NCBI RefSeq assembly: GCF_001613505.1
Contig: NZ_BDCM01000012.1
Span: forward strand, 248,001-312,000
From: Nocardia mikamii NBRC 108933
Lineage (GTDB): Bacteria; Actinomycetota; Actinomycetes; Mycobacteriales; Mycobacteriaceae
DNA: 64,000 nucleotides
Direction: 5' to 3'
Positions within the stretch are counted from its first letter, which is position 1. Each line of letters begins with the position of its first letter. Made by a program: the position numbers and the translations under genes. Positions 17,697 through 27,829 of this stretch are shown in pieces. The notes below the pieces were generated by a model. The model saw nothing but the letters and a program-made list of their open reading frames with translations, ran no database searches and had not been told where the DNA came from.

Positions 17697-19223
17697 TCAG
17701 TTCGTGTTCCGCGCTCGCGGCAAGGCCAACGTCAATGCACCCAATCCGAACGACACCACGGCCAAAGCCAGCATCATGGTCAGCGCGCCGTCGAGGGTGC
17801 GGGAGCGGAAGAACAGGGTGGTCAGAACCGCCAAACCCAGTGCGTTGCCGATCTGTTCGATGGTCGGGACCACACCGGACGTCTCCGACATGTGGTCGGC
17901 GTTCAGGCCCGACAGCATGATCGGCTGTATTTGGACCGCGAAGATTCCCACTCCGAAACCGGCTGCGCAGACGGCGGGGGCGGCGATGAGGGGGTTGGCG
18001 ATGCCACTGGTCAGGTGGAGGTAGATGGCGCCGCCGCCCATGCAGCCACCGTAGAGGGTTACGCCCGCGGCCAGGACCAGGATTCCCCACCGGCGGACCA
18101 GGAACAGGGAGGCGATCGCTCCGGCGCCGGCGCCCAGTGCGAACAGCGTCATGACGATCGCTGTGTGCCAGGGCGTGTAGCCGAGGATGTCCTGCATGGT
18201 GATGGAGGCGGCGAAGACGAACGCGGTGAACAGACCGAAGAACAGGCAGACCAGGATGGAGCCGATGCGGAACCCCTTGTCGGAGAATAGGTCCAGGCGC
18301 ATCAAAGGGCCGGCTCCGCGGGAGGAGCGCCTGATCTGATGGGCCACGAACAGGGCGCACACCACCACTCCGGCCAGGCCGAGGGCGATCGGCTGGGCTT
18401 GCCAGCCGTGTTGCTGGACCAGAGCCAGGGCGTAGACGACCAGGAGCAGGCCGACTCCGGACAGCGCCGCGCCGCCCAGGTCGAGGCGGTCCGGTGACGG
18501 CGGACGGCCTATGCGCAGGTAGCGCCAGGCGAGGGTGAAGGCGACCATGCCGATGGGAAGGTTGATCAGAAAGACCGTGCGCCAACCCCAGCCGCCGATG
18601 TCGAGGGTCAGCAGGGCGCCGCCGAGGATGGGCCCGAGCATGCCCGCGAAACCGGCGACGCCGCCGTACATCGCGAAGACCAGGGAGTGGCGTTCGCGAG
18701 GGAAGCTGGCGATCAGGATGGCGATGGTTTGGGCTGCCATGCCCGCGCCCGCCGCGCCTTGAACTATCCGGGCCGCTACCAATTCGATTGCACCCGTGCA
18801 CACTCCGCACCACACCGAGGCGGCGGTGAACGCGACCACCGACGTCAGGAACATGGCGCGGCGGCCGGCAACGGCGCCGAGGCGGGCGGCGCTGAGCAGC
18901 GTGCAGGCAAAAGCCAGCGAATAGCCCGAGATCACGAGCAGTTCCGCCGAACGGGAGGCGCCGAGGTCAGAGGTCATCTTCGGCAGGGCCGTATTCACGA
19001 TCGTCACATCGATCATCTGCATGAACACCGCGATCAGGCAACCGGCGAAGGCCAGCCATGCCGCCAATTCGGAGGGGGACGATTCGCCGACCGGGCCAAC
19101 GCCTTCCGGCTTCCCCCCACGTGCCTGGTCTGCGATCAGGGGTGACTCACCGATGACCACGCGCCCCTCGACCACTGCCCCATCGTCACGCACGGCGTGT
19201 TCGCTGCCGGTTCCACCCGTCAT
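17697..19223 (-). CDS. DHA2-family MFS exporter of the PKS locus
   Basis: A 508-aa, roughly 14-helix transporter of the EmrB/QacA type. The first helix carries the family's MQMIDVTIVNTALPKM (motif D) and helix 5 the antiporter motif GMLGPILGGALL (motif C). The N-terminal 50 residues are hydrophilic. Its ATG overlaps the stop of the 232-aa gene as ATGA, so it is translationally coupled and the last gene of the leftward operon that starts with the PKS. It probably exports the product, a precursor or a toxic by-product of the pathway by proton exchange. The MmpL protein across the divergent promoter is the other exporter of this locus. Confidence 0.9.
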   Translation of the reverse strand: MTGGTGSEHAVRDDGAVVEGRVVIGESPLIADQARGGKPEGVGPVGESSPSELAAWLAFAGCLIAVFMQMIDVTIVNTALPKMTSDLGASRSAELLVISGYSLAFACTLLSAARLGAVAGRRAMFLTSVVAFTAASVWCGVCTGAIELVAARIVQGAAGAGMAAQTIAILIASFPRERHSLVFAMYGGVAGFAGMLGPILGGALLTLDIGGWGWRTVFLINLPIGMVAFTLAWRYLRIGRPPSPDRLDLGGAALSGVGLLLVVYALALVQQHGWQAQPIALGLAGVVVCALFVAHQIRRSSRGAGPLMRLDLFSDKGFRIGSILVCLFFGLFTAFVFAASITMQDILGYTPWHTAIVMTLFALGAGAGAIASLFLVRRWGILVLAAGVTLYGGCMGGGAIYLHLTSGIANPLIAAPAVCAAGFGVGIFAVQIQPIMLSGLNADHMSETSGVVPTIEQIGNALGLAVLTTLFFRSRTLDGALTMMLALAVVSFGLGALTLALPRARNTN

Positions 19224-19918
19224 CCGGCCAACTCGATCACGCTGCGCGGCGCGGACAGCGCCAGTTCGGTCGGAAAACTCAAGCGCACCAGACGATGTGG
19301 TGGTTCCACCTCGATATGCGCCACGAACGGGGGCAGCAATCCGCCGATCATCTTGTCCAGCAACATGTTCACCTGGCCGAAGCCTGGTCGCAGGCGCACC
19401 TGGCGGCATTCGATCTCGCCCGCTCCGACTGTCACGACCGTGCGTTTGTCCACGCGGGCGACCAGGGGCCAATGCACCGAGAAGGCCAGCCACGTATCGA
19501 TCGACTGCATCGCCCCCTCGGTGAGGTCGAGGCCGCGCAGCAGGGTCATGCCGCCGACGATCGGCATGATGTCGGTGGGGAACGGGACGGGTGCGCCGCC
19601 GATCGGGAGGTGGACGGTGTCGATGAAATGCGCTTCCTCGCGGGAGACGACCACACCGCGAGAGCGGGTTTCGGCGCGGTAGTCCTCGGCGCGCAGGAAT
19701 CCGTCGACCCGGCCGAAACGCTGGTCGATGGTCAGTTCCAGTTCCCCGTCGCCGCTGGACGCCTCGAGCAGCGTCCGGTAGCCGCCGTTCTCGTGGGTGA
19801 CGACGCTGGTCAGTTCGAAACCCGAACTGCGGCCGTCGGTTCCGACCGTGTACCGGCATTTTTCACCGTCGGGTATGCCGGGGTCGCGAAAGAGCATGGG
19901 CACGGGGCCTTGCGACAC
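19220..19918 (-). CDS. Unrecognised 232-aa protein of the PKS operon
   Basis: I do not recognise a family. The protein has no signal peptide or membrane segment and reads as mostly beta-strand: alternating hydrophobic stretches such as FELTSVVTHENGGYRTLLEAS and ELELTIDQRFGRVDGF, then IDTWLAFSVHWPL and GEIECRQVRLRPG. Its opening (IPDGEKCRYTVG) faintly recalls DUF3108-type beta-barrels, but this is a weak impression. AGGAGG precedes two adjacent GTG codons (19921 and 19918), the second better spaced. It lies 18 bases after the PapA-like gene and overlaps the DHA2 exporter, so it belongs to the operon. A lipid-binding or carrier role is only a guess. Confidence 0.85.
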   Translation of the reverse strand: MSQGPVPMLFRDPGIPDGEKCRYTVGTDGRSSGFELTSVVTHENGGYRTLLEASSGDGELELTIDQRFGRVDGFLRAEDYRAETRSRGVVVSREEAHFIDTVHLPIGGAPVPFPTDIMPIVGGMTLLRGLDLTEGAMQSIDTWLAFSVHWPLVARVDKRTVVTVGAGEIECRQVRLRPGFGQVNMLLDKMIGGLLPPFVAHIEVEPPHRLVRLSFPTELALSAPRSVIELAG

Positions 19919-19936
19919 CACGAAACCTCCTGTAGT

Positions 19937-21343
19937 TCAGTTCGTTTCCGCGCCGCGATGGATGATCGACGCGAAAACCGTCCGCATCGCCGCGATGTAG
20001 CGCTCGACCGAGTCGTGGGCGGCCGCGGTGTCGGGGTAGATGACGCTCAGCGTCGTCGCCGACGGCAGCCGGTTGACCCAGATCAGGGCCTCCTCCGACG
20101 CGGCGCGGTTGGCGTAGACGCCGGCCGTCACCTCGTCGAAGAATTCGTGGCCGAGGAAGTCGCGGGCATCGATGAACGAAATCATCGGTGTGACCCAGCC
20201 GGGTTCGGCCTTGATCTCCGAGTCGGCGGGCAGTAGTTCCAGCACCCGATGGAACGAGGTGGGCGCCAGGCGCAGCCCGTTCTCGTAGGCGCGCTGGGCC
20301 AGTTTCAGGGTGCGGGTGACGGGGGTGCCGGGGCCCAGCGGGAAGGCCACCGGCACCAATGTCACGTACCAGCCGACCGAATTGCCCTCCGCCGCAGAGG
20401 TTCTGGTACTCACCGGCGTCATTCCGAAGTAGTAGTCGGAATCGGTGAGATCGCGTTCCGCCAAAGCCGCGGCCGCGAAGACTCCGCCCACGAATTCCGC
20501 GTCGTTGGCCCGGCAGATCTCTTCGAAGGCCAGCGCCTGGTGTTCGTCGAGCAGGGTGACGGTGCGGTGGGCGCTGCGGTGGTAGCCGTCGGAGCGCTTG
20601 CCGAGGTCCAGCGGAAACGACGGCAGCCGATTGTCGTTGCCGCGCAACAACTGTAACCACTTCTGTACACCCGGCGAGGACAGCGTCAGCATATCGCTGT
20701 AGCCGCGCTCGGTGAGGCAGTAGTCCAGATAGCTGGCCGCCGGTGGCAGCGGTTCGGCCTCACCGCTCAGTTCGGACAGATACAGCTGAGCGAAATCGGA
20801 CGCCGACAGGTACTGCCCGAGACCGTCGGTGTGCAGGTGGTCGACGGCGAGGTAGACCGTGGTCGCGTCACCGTGTTCGATGGCGCCGAAGGTGAAGCAA
20901 TCCCACTGGAACGGATCGGGAGTCGTCTTCTCGACGTGCCGGCGGATCGCGGCCGGATCGTCGATCCACCCGTAATCGATCGGAATGAAGTCCACGACGT
21001 CCTCGGGCACCAGATGCCGTCGCACGGTGCCGTCGGCGCCGATGTCGAACCAGGTCCGGAAGGTGTCGTGACGCAACAGGAAGGTGTTGACGATCCGCGT
21101 CATCGCCTCCCGGTCCAGGCCACCGGTCGGGATCTGCGCGGTGGCCAGGCACAGTCCGGAGAACCGGAAGTCGGCGGCGGCGTGCCGATCCGCTTGGCGC
21201 AGATACTGTTCCTGTTGTAGCGACGGCGGCGCCGGATGCACCGGGGCGGTCCGGGCCCGCGCCACCGCTTCCGGTGACGCGACCCAGGTGACCATCCGCC
21301 CCGGCGGCGGTGACCATTCGTCGATGAGTCCGAAATCGACCAC
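19937..21343 (-). CDS. PapA-like acyltransferase (condensation-domain fold)
   Basis: A 468-aa stand-alone condensation-type acyltransferase of the polyketide-associated protein group. The catalytic HxxxDG motif is VDHLHTDG (His169, Asp173), and NSVGWY in the C-terminal half corresponds to the conserved channel region of Pap proteins. In mycobacteria such enzymes move a PKS-made acyl chain from the ACP onto trehalose, a diol or another acceptor. The opening LIDEW.PPPGRM is typical of them. I prefer the GTG at 21343, preceded by GGAAGTGAG; a GTG at 21370 would add nine residues. It lies just downstream of the PKS and 18 bases before the 232-aa gene. Confidence 0.9.
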   Translation of the reverse strand: MVDFGLIDEWSPPPGRMVTWVASPEAVARARTAPVHPAPPSLQQEQYLRQADRHAAADFRFSGLCLATAQIPTGGLDREAMTRIVNTFLLRHDTFRTWFDIGADGTVRRHLVPEDVVDFIPIDYGWIDDPAAIRRHVEKTTPDPFQWDCFTFGAIEHGDATTVYLAVDHLHTDGLGQYLSASDFAQLYLSELSGEAEPLPPAASYLDYCLTERGYSDMLTLSSPGVQKWLQLLRGNDNRLPSFPLDLGKRSDGYHRSAHRTVTLLDEHQALAFEEICRANDAEFVGGVFAAAALAERDLTDSDYYFGMTPVSTRTSAAEGNSVGWYVTLVPVAFPLGPGTPVTRTLKLAQRAYENGLRLAPTSFHRVLELLPADSEIKAEPGWVTPMISFIDARDFLGHEFFDEVTAGVYANRAASEEALIWVNRLPSATTLSVIYPDTAAAHDSVERYIAAMRTVFASIIHRGAETN

Positions 21344-21385
21344 GGTTATCTCACTTCCACCGGCGGGCACCGAAACGGCGGGCCA

Positions 21386-24300
21386 TCAGCTGACCCCCGC
21401 CATCTCCGCGACCGCATCGGCCGGCGCGGCGTGCGCGTTCGACTCGGGCGCGGGCTGGGAACCGTTCGGAGCGGCGTCGTCCACCGCCGCGGCCAAGGCC
21501 GCCGGATCCGGTTGGGCGCCGCCGGGTTCGTGCGCCAGGATCAGTTCGGCCACTTTCGGCCCGGCCTGTTCCAGGCTGAACGAGCGCCCCATCTGCAGCG
21601 ACATCAGGTCGATGCCGAGCGTCTTGGTGACCCGGGCGCCGAGTTCGACCGCCATCAGCGAATCCAGGCCCAGCTCCGGCACCGGGATCGTCATATCGAT
21701 GGTGTCGACGTCCACGCCCATGACGACGGCCAGTTCGCCGGCCATCAGCCGGGCGATATGCGGTCCGCGCTTGGATTCCTCCATCGCGGCCAGCTCCTCG
21801 CGCAGCCGGGCCAGCTCGGAGGTGTCCTTCGCCGAGGCCCGGGCCAGTGCGGCGGTGCGACCGGTGCGCGCCAGCTGCGGGAACGTGCCGGTGAGCTTGG
21901 CCCAGTCGGTCGGGATGATCGCGACCCGCGTCGCGCCCAGGCGCAGGGTCTGCTCCAGGTAGGCGGTGGCGTCGCCCATATCGATCGGGCCGAATCCGAC
22001 CAGGTCGAGATATTTCTCGGAGGTCTCGTTCGCCGCCATACCGCCGGCACCGGACAGGTGACCCCAGCCGACGCACAACGCCCGCTCCCCCGCGGCCGAC
22101 CAGCGCAGCGCCAGCGATTCGACCGCGACATTGGCCGCGCAGTAACTGTATTGGCCGTAGATGCCGTACATCGACCCGCCCGAGGAGCACAGCACGAACA
22201 TGTCGAGATCGATACCCGCCTCGGCGACGGCCCGGTGCACGACCTGCGCGCCCAGCACTTTCGGCAGATAGACCTGTTCGAGCTGGCCGCGTTCCATCTT
22301 GGCGAGGTTGTTGTCGGCGACCGCGCCCGCGGCGTGGAACACCCCGCGCAGCGGATGGTCCGCGGTGTGGATGCGCTCGACGGCATCGGCGACCGCGCCG
22401 GGCTCGGTCACGTCGAGCAGTTCCTCGACGATCTCGATCCCGATCGCGCGCCACGCCTCGAGCTGACGACGCGCCTCCTCCGTGGTCGCGCCCCGCCGCC
22501 CGGCCAGCACGAGCCGCCGCGCACCGCGCAAGGTCAGCCAGCGGCCGATCGCCAGACCGAAACCACCGAAGCCGCCGGTGATCAGATACGTTGCGGTGTC
22601 GCTGATCTCGACATCGGGCAGATGCGGGCGCACCGGCGGTTCGGGTGCGTCCATGCGCAGCGCGATGCGCGCCGGCCGCGACGAGCGCAGCGTCTCCTCG
22701 AACGCCTTGCTCACCTCGGCGGTGTCGAACATGTGGTACGGCAGGGGCCGGTAGGTGCCCTCGGTGACCTTCTCGAACACGCGTTGCAGCAGAGCCGCGA
22801 GTCGTTGTGGCTTCACTTTGACGAGGCGGTCCAGGTCCATCGAGAAGTACGACAGGTTCTTGTCGAAATTGGCCAGTTCCAGCAGCCCGCCGGTGTAGAT
22901 GTCGGCCTTGCCGACCTCGACGATGCGGCCGAATTCGGCTGCGGCGTTGAAGTTCTGGCGCAGAATCTCACCGGGTGCGCTGCTGACGATCACATCCGCG
23001 CCCGCGCCGCCGGTGATCGCGGCGACCTCGTCGACGAAGTTCAGCGAGCGTGAATTCACCGCGTAGTCCGCGCCCATCGCCAGTACGTGCGCGCGCCGCT
23101 CCGGGGTGCTGGCGGTGCCGATGATGGTGGCGCCGCGCGCCTTGGCGACCTGGATCGCGGCGGTGCCGACACCACCGGCCGCGCCGTGCACGAGCACCGT
23201 CTCCCCCGGTTCCAGCCGGGCCAGATCCAGCAGGGCGTATTCGGCGGTGCCGAAGGCGATGATGCTGGTGCAGTGCCCGGGATCGGTGCCCTCGGGCAGG
23301 ACGACCGCGAGCTGCCGGTCCACGACCGCGAAGCGGCGCATCATGCCCTTGGCGGCCACACCGACCAGATCACCTTCGCTGACGCCCTCGACGCCGGGCC
23401 CGACCCGGACCACGGTGCCGACGCCCTCCATACCGGGCACCGTGCCGAAATACGTGGGTGCGAGCTCCCGTTCGCCGAGCAGCCCGATGACCTTCAGCGG
23501 ATCCTTGTAGTTCAAACCGATGACCTGCATGCGGATCTCGATCTCGCCGGGGCCCGGCGCCACCCGCGGGCATTCCCGCCACGCCAGTGCCGACAGCAGC
23601 CGGGTACGCGGCATGTCGAGTTCGAAGTTGGCGTCCGGATCGGTCAGCGGCGCCGAGGTTTCCAAGGCTTCCAGGCGCTCGGGCAGCGGTTTGGTGATCA
23701 CCGTCGCCCAGCGTTTACCGTCGCGCAGCAGGACCTCGTCGCTGTTGTCGAGGGAGAAGGCGCCGGGCACCGCCAGCTCCGCCACGAGATCGGCGATCGG
23801 GGTGGCGGGTTCGATGTCGACGAGCCGCCATCGCAGGGCGGTCTGCTCGTTGAGCAGCACCCGCCGGGCGCCGGCCAGTGCGGCCTGTCCGGTGTCGGGC
23901 GGGACGGGACTGCCCGGCAGGGCGAAGGCGGATTCGGTGACCAGCGTGCAGTGCACCAGGCCGTCGCCGAAAATCGTTTGTGGCGTGCCGTTTTCGCTGG
24001 GCGGCTCGACGAAGTCGGCGATCGCTACCGCGATGCGCTTGAGCGTCCACAAGTCGGCCACGTCGTCGGCGACAGCACCGGCCACCACACAGATGTGCAA
24101 CCGCCGAGCGGGTTCGTCCCGGGCCGCGCGCAACTGCTCGACGAGCGCCGATTCCAGTTCGGGGCCGGTCGAATCCACCACGTGCAGACGGGAATTCGCC
24201 AGTGCGGCTACCAACCGGTCGGCCCGGGCGGTCTCCCCCAGGCGGACCACCACGGTACTCACCGACCCGGCCTCGGCCAGCGCGGCCGGGTCGATCGGAT

Positions 24301-27300
24301 CGCGTTCCTCGAAGGTCTCGGTGTAGTAGAAGTCGGCCATCCGGTGCAGCGGATCGTCGCCGGGCCGCAGCGCGCCGATCTGCAGGCCGGACAGGCGGAC
24401 GACCAATCTGTGGTCGGCGTCGAGCAGATCCACATCGGCGCGCAACCGAGCGTTCGGATCGCGCCGGGCGACCACCGTCACCGTCTCGGGCAGCGCCGCG
24501 AGCAACCGCACCGCGCCGACGCCCACCGGAACCATCACGCCCTCGTCGATGCGTTCGTCGGCGAACAGCATGGCCGCACACTGCATGGCGGCGTCCACGA
24601 CCGCCGGATGCGCCAGATGGCCGGAGTCCGCGGCGATCGTGCCGTCGACGGTCGCCACCACCACATCACGGCCGACGCGCACCGAGGTGACCCGCCGGAA
24701 CGACGGCCCGTACTGCAGTCCGGCCGCGGCCAGGCCGGTGTAGAACATCGCGGGATCGACGTCGATGCCGACCTCGATCTCCGGAACGGCGACCGTGGTC
24801 TGCTCGTGGCTGCCGGTGAGGGTGCGCCCGGAGGCGTGCACCGTCCACGCGGTGCCGGTGGCACTGCGCGACCTGATCAGGAACCGGCCGCTGGCCTCCT
24901 CGATACTCAGCGCCACCAGCGGCACGTCCGGAGCGCCCATGATCAGCGGCGCGACGAACCGAACTCCCTCCAGCGCAACCTGTTCCGAGCCGATCCGTGA
25001 CTTGGTGGCACTCAGCGCCGCGTCCAGATACGCGGCGCCGGGCATGATCTTGATGCCGTTGACCACGTGATCCGACAGCCACGGCAGCAATTCGGTGCCG
25101 ACCTGCAGCAGCCATTCCGGCCGGCCTTCGACATCGGGATCGCCGAGCATGGCGTACCCGCCGGGCGTGCCGAGGCGGGCCTGTTCGAACAGCGGCAGTG
25201 CCGAGTGCAGGCGGGTGCGCTGCCACGGGTAGCGCGGCAGAGGCAGGTGCGGGGTGGCCGGGCGATCGGGCGGGAACAGCAGATCGCGGTCGAGGACGCC
25301 CGCGGCGTGCAGGCCGATCAGGGTGCGGCGCAGACTGTCGGCGTCGGATTGTTCGCGGTCCAGCGTCGGCACCGTCGTCCCCTGCACATCGGCGCCGAGC
25401 AGGGCTTCGCGAATATTGCCCGAGAGCACCGGATGCGGCCCCACCTCGAGGAAGATCCGGTGACCCGCACCGACCAGGGCGCCGACGGCATCGAAGAACC
25501 GGACCGGCTGCCGCACATTCGACCACCAGTAGGACGCGTCCCAATCGGCCTCGGAGACCCGCATACCGGTCACCGTGGAATACAGCGGCACGGTCGGGGT
25601 CTGCGGCGCGAGATCGGCCAGCACCGACCGCAATTCGGCTTCGATCGGTTCCATCAGGCGGCTGTGGTAGGGCACCTCGACGCGCAGGCGGCGAGCGAAA
25701 ACGCCCTCCTCGGTGAGCTTTTCGGCCAGTAGGTCCAGCCGTTCGACATCGCCGGAGAGGGTGACGGCGCTGGGGCTGTTGACCGCGGCGATATCGATGC
25801 CCGGATCGTCGCCGATCAATTCGAGGGCCCTGTCCTTCGGCAGTCCCACCGCGAGCATGCCGCCGGTGCCCGCGGTGGTCGCCTGGAGGCGGGCGCGATG
25901 GTAGGCCACGCGCACGGCGTCGCGCAGCGACAGCATCCCGCTCACATACGCCGCCGACACCTCGCCCACGCTGTGGCCCACGATGGCGGCCGGCGTGATG
26001 CCGTACTGCTCCAGCTCGCGCACGAGGCCGACCTGGACGAGGAAGTTGGCCGGTTGCGCGACTTCGGTACTGGTGACCCGGGATTCGTCCTCCGGTTTGC
26101 GCAGTTCCTCGACGATCGACCACCCCGCGAGGGCGTGGAACTCGGCATCGATCTCGGCCGCGGTGGCGGCGAACACGCCACCGGCCGCGAGCAGTTCCCG
26201 CCCCATGCGCCAGTGCTGGGGGCCCATTCCGGAGAACACGAACACCGGTTCGGGCGCGCGCGAGACGATGGTGCGCGAGGCGTCGCGCCCCTCGCCCGCC
26301 GCGTAGCCGCGCAGCTCGCGCACCAACTCCTCGGTGGAGTCACCGATCAGCACGCCCGTGCGGAACGCGTGGTGCGCCATCCGCGTCCATGCGGCCTCGG
26401 CGAGATGATCGGGGTCGGCCCCCGCGGCGATCAGATCGGCGAATCGTCCGGCCAGCGCGCGGGCCGCCGCGGTGCTGCGAGCCGAGATGGGCAGAATGCC
26501 GAGGTGGCGGTGGGGTCCGGCGGACGCCGGTGCGGGACCGGCGTACTCCTGCAGAATCGCGTGCGCGTTGGTTCCGCCGTAGCCGAAACCGTTGACCGCC
26601 ACCGACATCGGGCCGGCGTCGGCAGGCAGCGGTTGCGCCTCGGTCTGCACGTGCAGGCCCAGTTCCTCGAAGGGGATGTCGGGATTCGGCTTGTCCAGCC
26701 AGCCCTGCGGGGGCAAGGTGCGGTGTGTGATGGCCAGCGCCGCCTTGATCACGCTGGCGACTCCGGCGGCGGCCTCGGTGTGGCCGATCGTCGCCTTCAC
26801 CGATCCCACGCCGACCGACTCGGTACGTCCGGCAGGTGCGCCGAAAACCTTTCCGAGCGCGCGCAATTCGACCGGGTCGCCGACGAGGGTTCCGGTGCCG
26901 TGCGCCTCGAGGTAGGTGATCGACTGCGGCGCCAGGCCCGACCGTTCGCAGACGGTGCGGGCCAGCGCCTCCTGGGAATCGACATTCGGCACCGTGATGG
27001 CGGTGGTGCGCCCGTCCTGATTCGAGCCGGTGGCCTTGACCACCGCGTAGATGCGGTCGCCGTCGCGCACGGCGTCGTCGAGCTTCTTCAGCACCACCAT
27101 GCCGGCGCCCTCGCCGCGGCCGTATCCGTCGGCGGAGGCGTCGAAGGATTTGCAGCGGCCGTCGGCGGCGAGGAAGCCGCCCTTGCACATCAGCACGAAG
27201 GTCTCCGGCTGCAGCATCACGTTCACGCCGCCCGCCAGGGCCACCCGGCAGTCGTCGTTGTCCAGGGCCTGGCAGGCCAGATGGAACGCGACCAGTGACG

Positions 27301-27829
27301 ACGAGCAGGCGGTGTCGACGGTGAGCGCGGGCCCGACCAGATTGAGCGCGTAGGCGATTCGATTCGACAGCATCGTGTAGGACGCGCTCGCCGGGGTGTG
27401 CATATCGGTGTGGAACAGCGCCGGCCCGACCACGCCGATCACGGACTGGTCGACCACGAATCCGCCGACGTACACGCCGACCGAGGAACCGGCCGCGCGC
27501 CCGGCCATCCCCGCGTCGTCGAGCGCCTCCCACGTCACCTCCAGCATGAGGCGTTGCTGCGGGTCCAGCACCGTCGCCTCGCGCGGGGAGATCCCGAAGA
27601 AGTCGGGGTCGAACTGCCACGGGTCGGCGGTCATGAAGGCGCCGCGCTTGGTGTAGCTGCGGCCCGGGGTGCGGGGTTCGGGGTCGTAGTACCTGCGGTA
27701 GTCCCATCGATCCGCCGGCATCTCGACCACGCCGTCGCGCTTGTCGACCACGAAGTCCCAGAATGTCTCGGGCGAGTCGATTCCGCCCGCGAATCGACAG
27801 CCGATACCCACAATTGCAATATCCGACAC
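21386..27829 (-). CDS. Fully reducing type I polyketide synthase, KS-AT-DH-ER-KR-ACP
   Basis: A 2147-aa megasynthase with one complete reducing module, the size and order of mycobacterial Mas/Pks2-type enzymes. KS: Cys175 in DTACSSS, His310 and His350. AT: Ser620 in GHSVGE. DH: HxxxGxxxxP from His921, Asp1079. ER: NADPH loop HGAAGGVG at about 1548-1555. KR: TGGFGGFG at 1751-1758, with Ser1883, Tyr1896 and Asn1900. ACP: phosphopantetheine Ser2057 in GLDSL. All key residues are intact. It should extend and fully saturate an acyl chain, probably iteratively. GHSVGE is more like malonyl- than methylmalonyl-type AT (GHSQGE); the usual HAFH/YASH position reads VPYH (719-722). It starts at GTG 27829 after GGAGG. 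There is no thioesterase; release is presumably by the PapA-like enzyme. No FAAL/FadD partner is present. Confidence 0.95.
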   Translation of the reverse strand: MSDIAIVGIGCRFAGGIDSPETFWDFVVDKRDGVVEMPADRWDYRRYYDPEPRTPGRSYTKRGAFMTADPWQFDPDFFGISPREATVLDPQQRLMLEVTWEALDDAGMAGRAAGSSVGVYVGGFVVDQSVIGVVGPALFHTDMHTPASASYTMLSNRIAYALNLVGPALTVDTACSSSLVAFHLACQALDNDDCRVALAGGVNVMLQPETFVLMCKGGFLAADGRCKSFDASADGYGRGEGAGMVVLKKLDDAVRDGDRIYAVVKATGSNQDGRTTAITVPNVDSQEALARTVCERSGLAPQSITYLEAHGTGTLVGDPVELRALGKVFGAPAGRTESVGVGSVKATIGHTEAAAGVASVIKAALAITHRTLPPQGWLDKPNPDIPFEELGLHVQTEAQPLPADAGPMSVAVNGFGYGGTNAHAILQEYAGPAPASAGPHRHLGILPISARSTAAARALAGRFADLIAAGADPDHLAEAAWTRMAHHAFRTGVLIGDSTEELVRELRGYAAGEGRDASRTIVSRAPEPVFVFSGMGPQHWRMGRELLAAGGVFAATAAEIDAEFHALAGWSIVEELRKPEDESRVTSTEVAQPANFLVQVGLVRELEQYGITPAAIVGHSVGEVSAAYVSGMLSLRDAVRVAYHRARLQATTAGTGGMLAVGLPKDRALELIGDDPGIDIAAVNSPSAVTLSGDVERLDLLAEKLTEEGVFARRLRVEVPYHSRLMEPIEAELRSVLADLAPQTPTVPLYSTVTGMRVSEADWDASYWWSNVRQPVRFFDAVGALVGAGHRIFLEVGPHPVLSGNIREALLGADVQGTTVPTLDREQSDADSLRRTLIGLHAAGVLDRDLLFPPDRPATPHLPLPRYPWQRTRLHSALPLFEQARLGTPGGYAMLGDPDVEGRPEWLLQVGTELLPWLSDHVVNGIKIMPGAAYLDAALSATKSRIGSEQVALEGVRFVAPLIMGAPDVPLVALSIEEASGRFLIRSRSATGTAWTVHASGRTLTGSHEQTTVAVPEIEVGIDVDPAMFYTGLAAAGLQYGPSFRRVTSVRVGRDVVVATVDGTIAADSGHLAHPAVVDAAMQCAAMLFADERIDEGVMVPVGVGAVRLLAALPETVTVVARRDPNARLRADVDLLDADHRLVVRLSGLQIGALRPGDDPLHRMADFYYTETFEERDPIDPAALAEAGSVSTVVVRLGETARADRLVAALANSRLHVVDSTGPELESALVEQLRAARDEPARRLHICVVAGAVADDVADLWTLKRIAVAIADFVEPPSENGTPQTIFGDGLVHCTLVTESAFALPGSPVPPDTGQAALAGARRVLLNEQTALRWRLVDIEPATPIADLVAELAVPGAFSLDNSDEVLLRDGKRWATVITKPLPERLEALETSAPLTDPDANFELDMPRTRLLSALAWRECPRVAPGPGEIEIRMQVIGLNYKDPLKVIGLLGERELAPTYFGTVPGMEGVGTVVRVGPGVEGVSEGDLVGVAAKGMMRRFAVVDRQLAVVLPEGTDPGHCTSIIAFGTAEYALLDLARLEPGETVLVHGAAGGVGTAAIQVAKARGATIIGTASTPERRAHVLAMGADYAVNSRSLNFVDEVAAITGGAGADVIVSSAPGEILRQNFNAAAEFGRIVEVGKADIYTGGLLELANFDKNLSYFSMDLDRLVKVKPQRLAALLQRVFEKVTEGTYRPLPYHMFDTAEVSKAFEETLRSSRPARIALRMDAPEPPVRPHLPDVEISDTATYLITGGFGGFGLAIGRWLTLRGARRLVLAGRRGATTEEARRQLEAWRAIGIEIVEELLDVTEPGAVADAVERIHTADHPLRGVFHAAGAVADNNLAKMERGQLEQVYLPKVLGAQVVHRAVAEAGIDLDMFVLCSSGGSMYGIYGQYSYCAANVAVESLALRWSAAGERALCVGWGHLSGAGGMAANETSEKYLDLVGFGPIDMGDATAYLEQTLRLGATRVAIIPTDWAKLTGTFPQLARTGRTAALARASAKDTSELARLREELAAMEESKRGPHIARLMAGELAVVMGVDVDTIDMTIPVPELGLDSLMAVELGARVTKTLGIDLMSLQMGRSFSLEQAGPKVAELILAHEPGGAQPDPAALAAAVDDAAPNGSQPAPESNAHAAPADAVAEMAGVS

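Noticed and set aside
23087-25000. A 637-aa forward open frame
   Set aside because: Antisense to the AT-DH-ER part of the PKS, whose catalytic motifs are all intact on the other strand.
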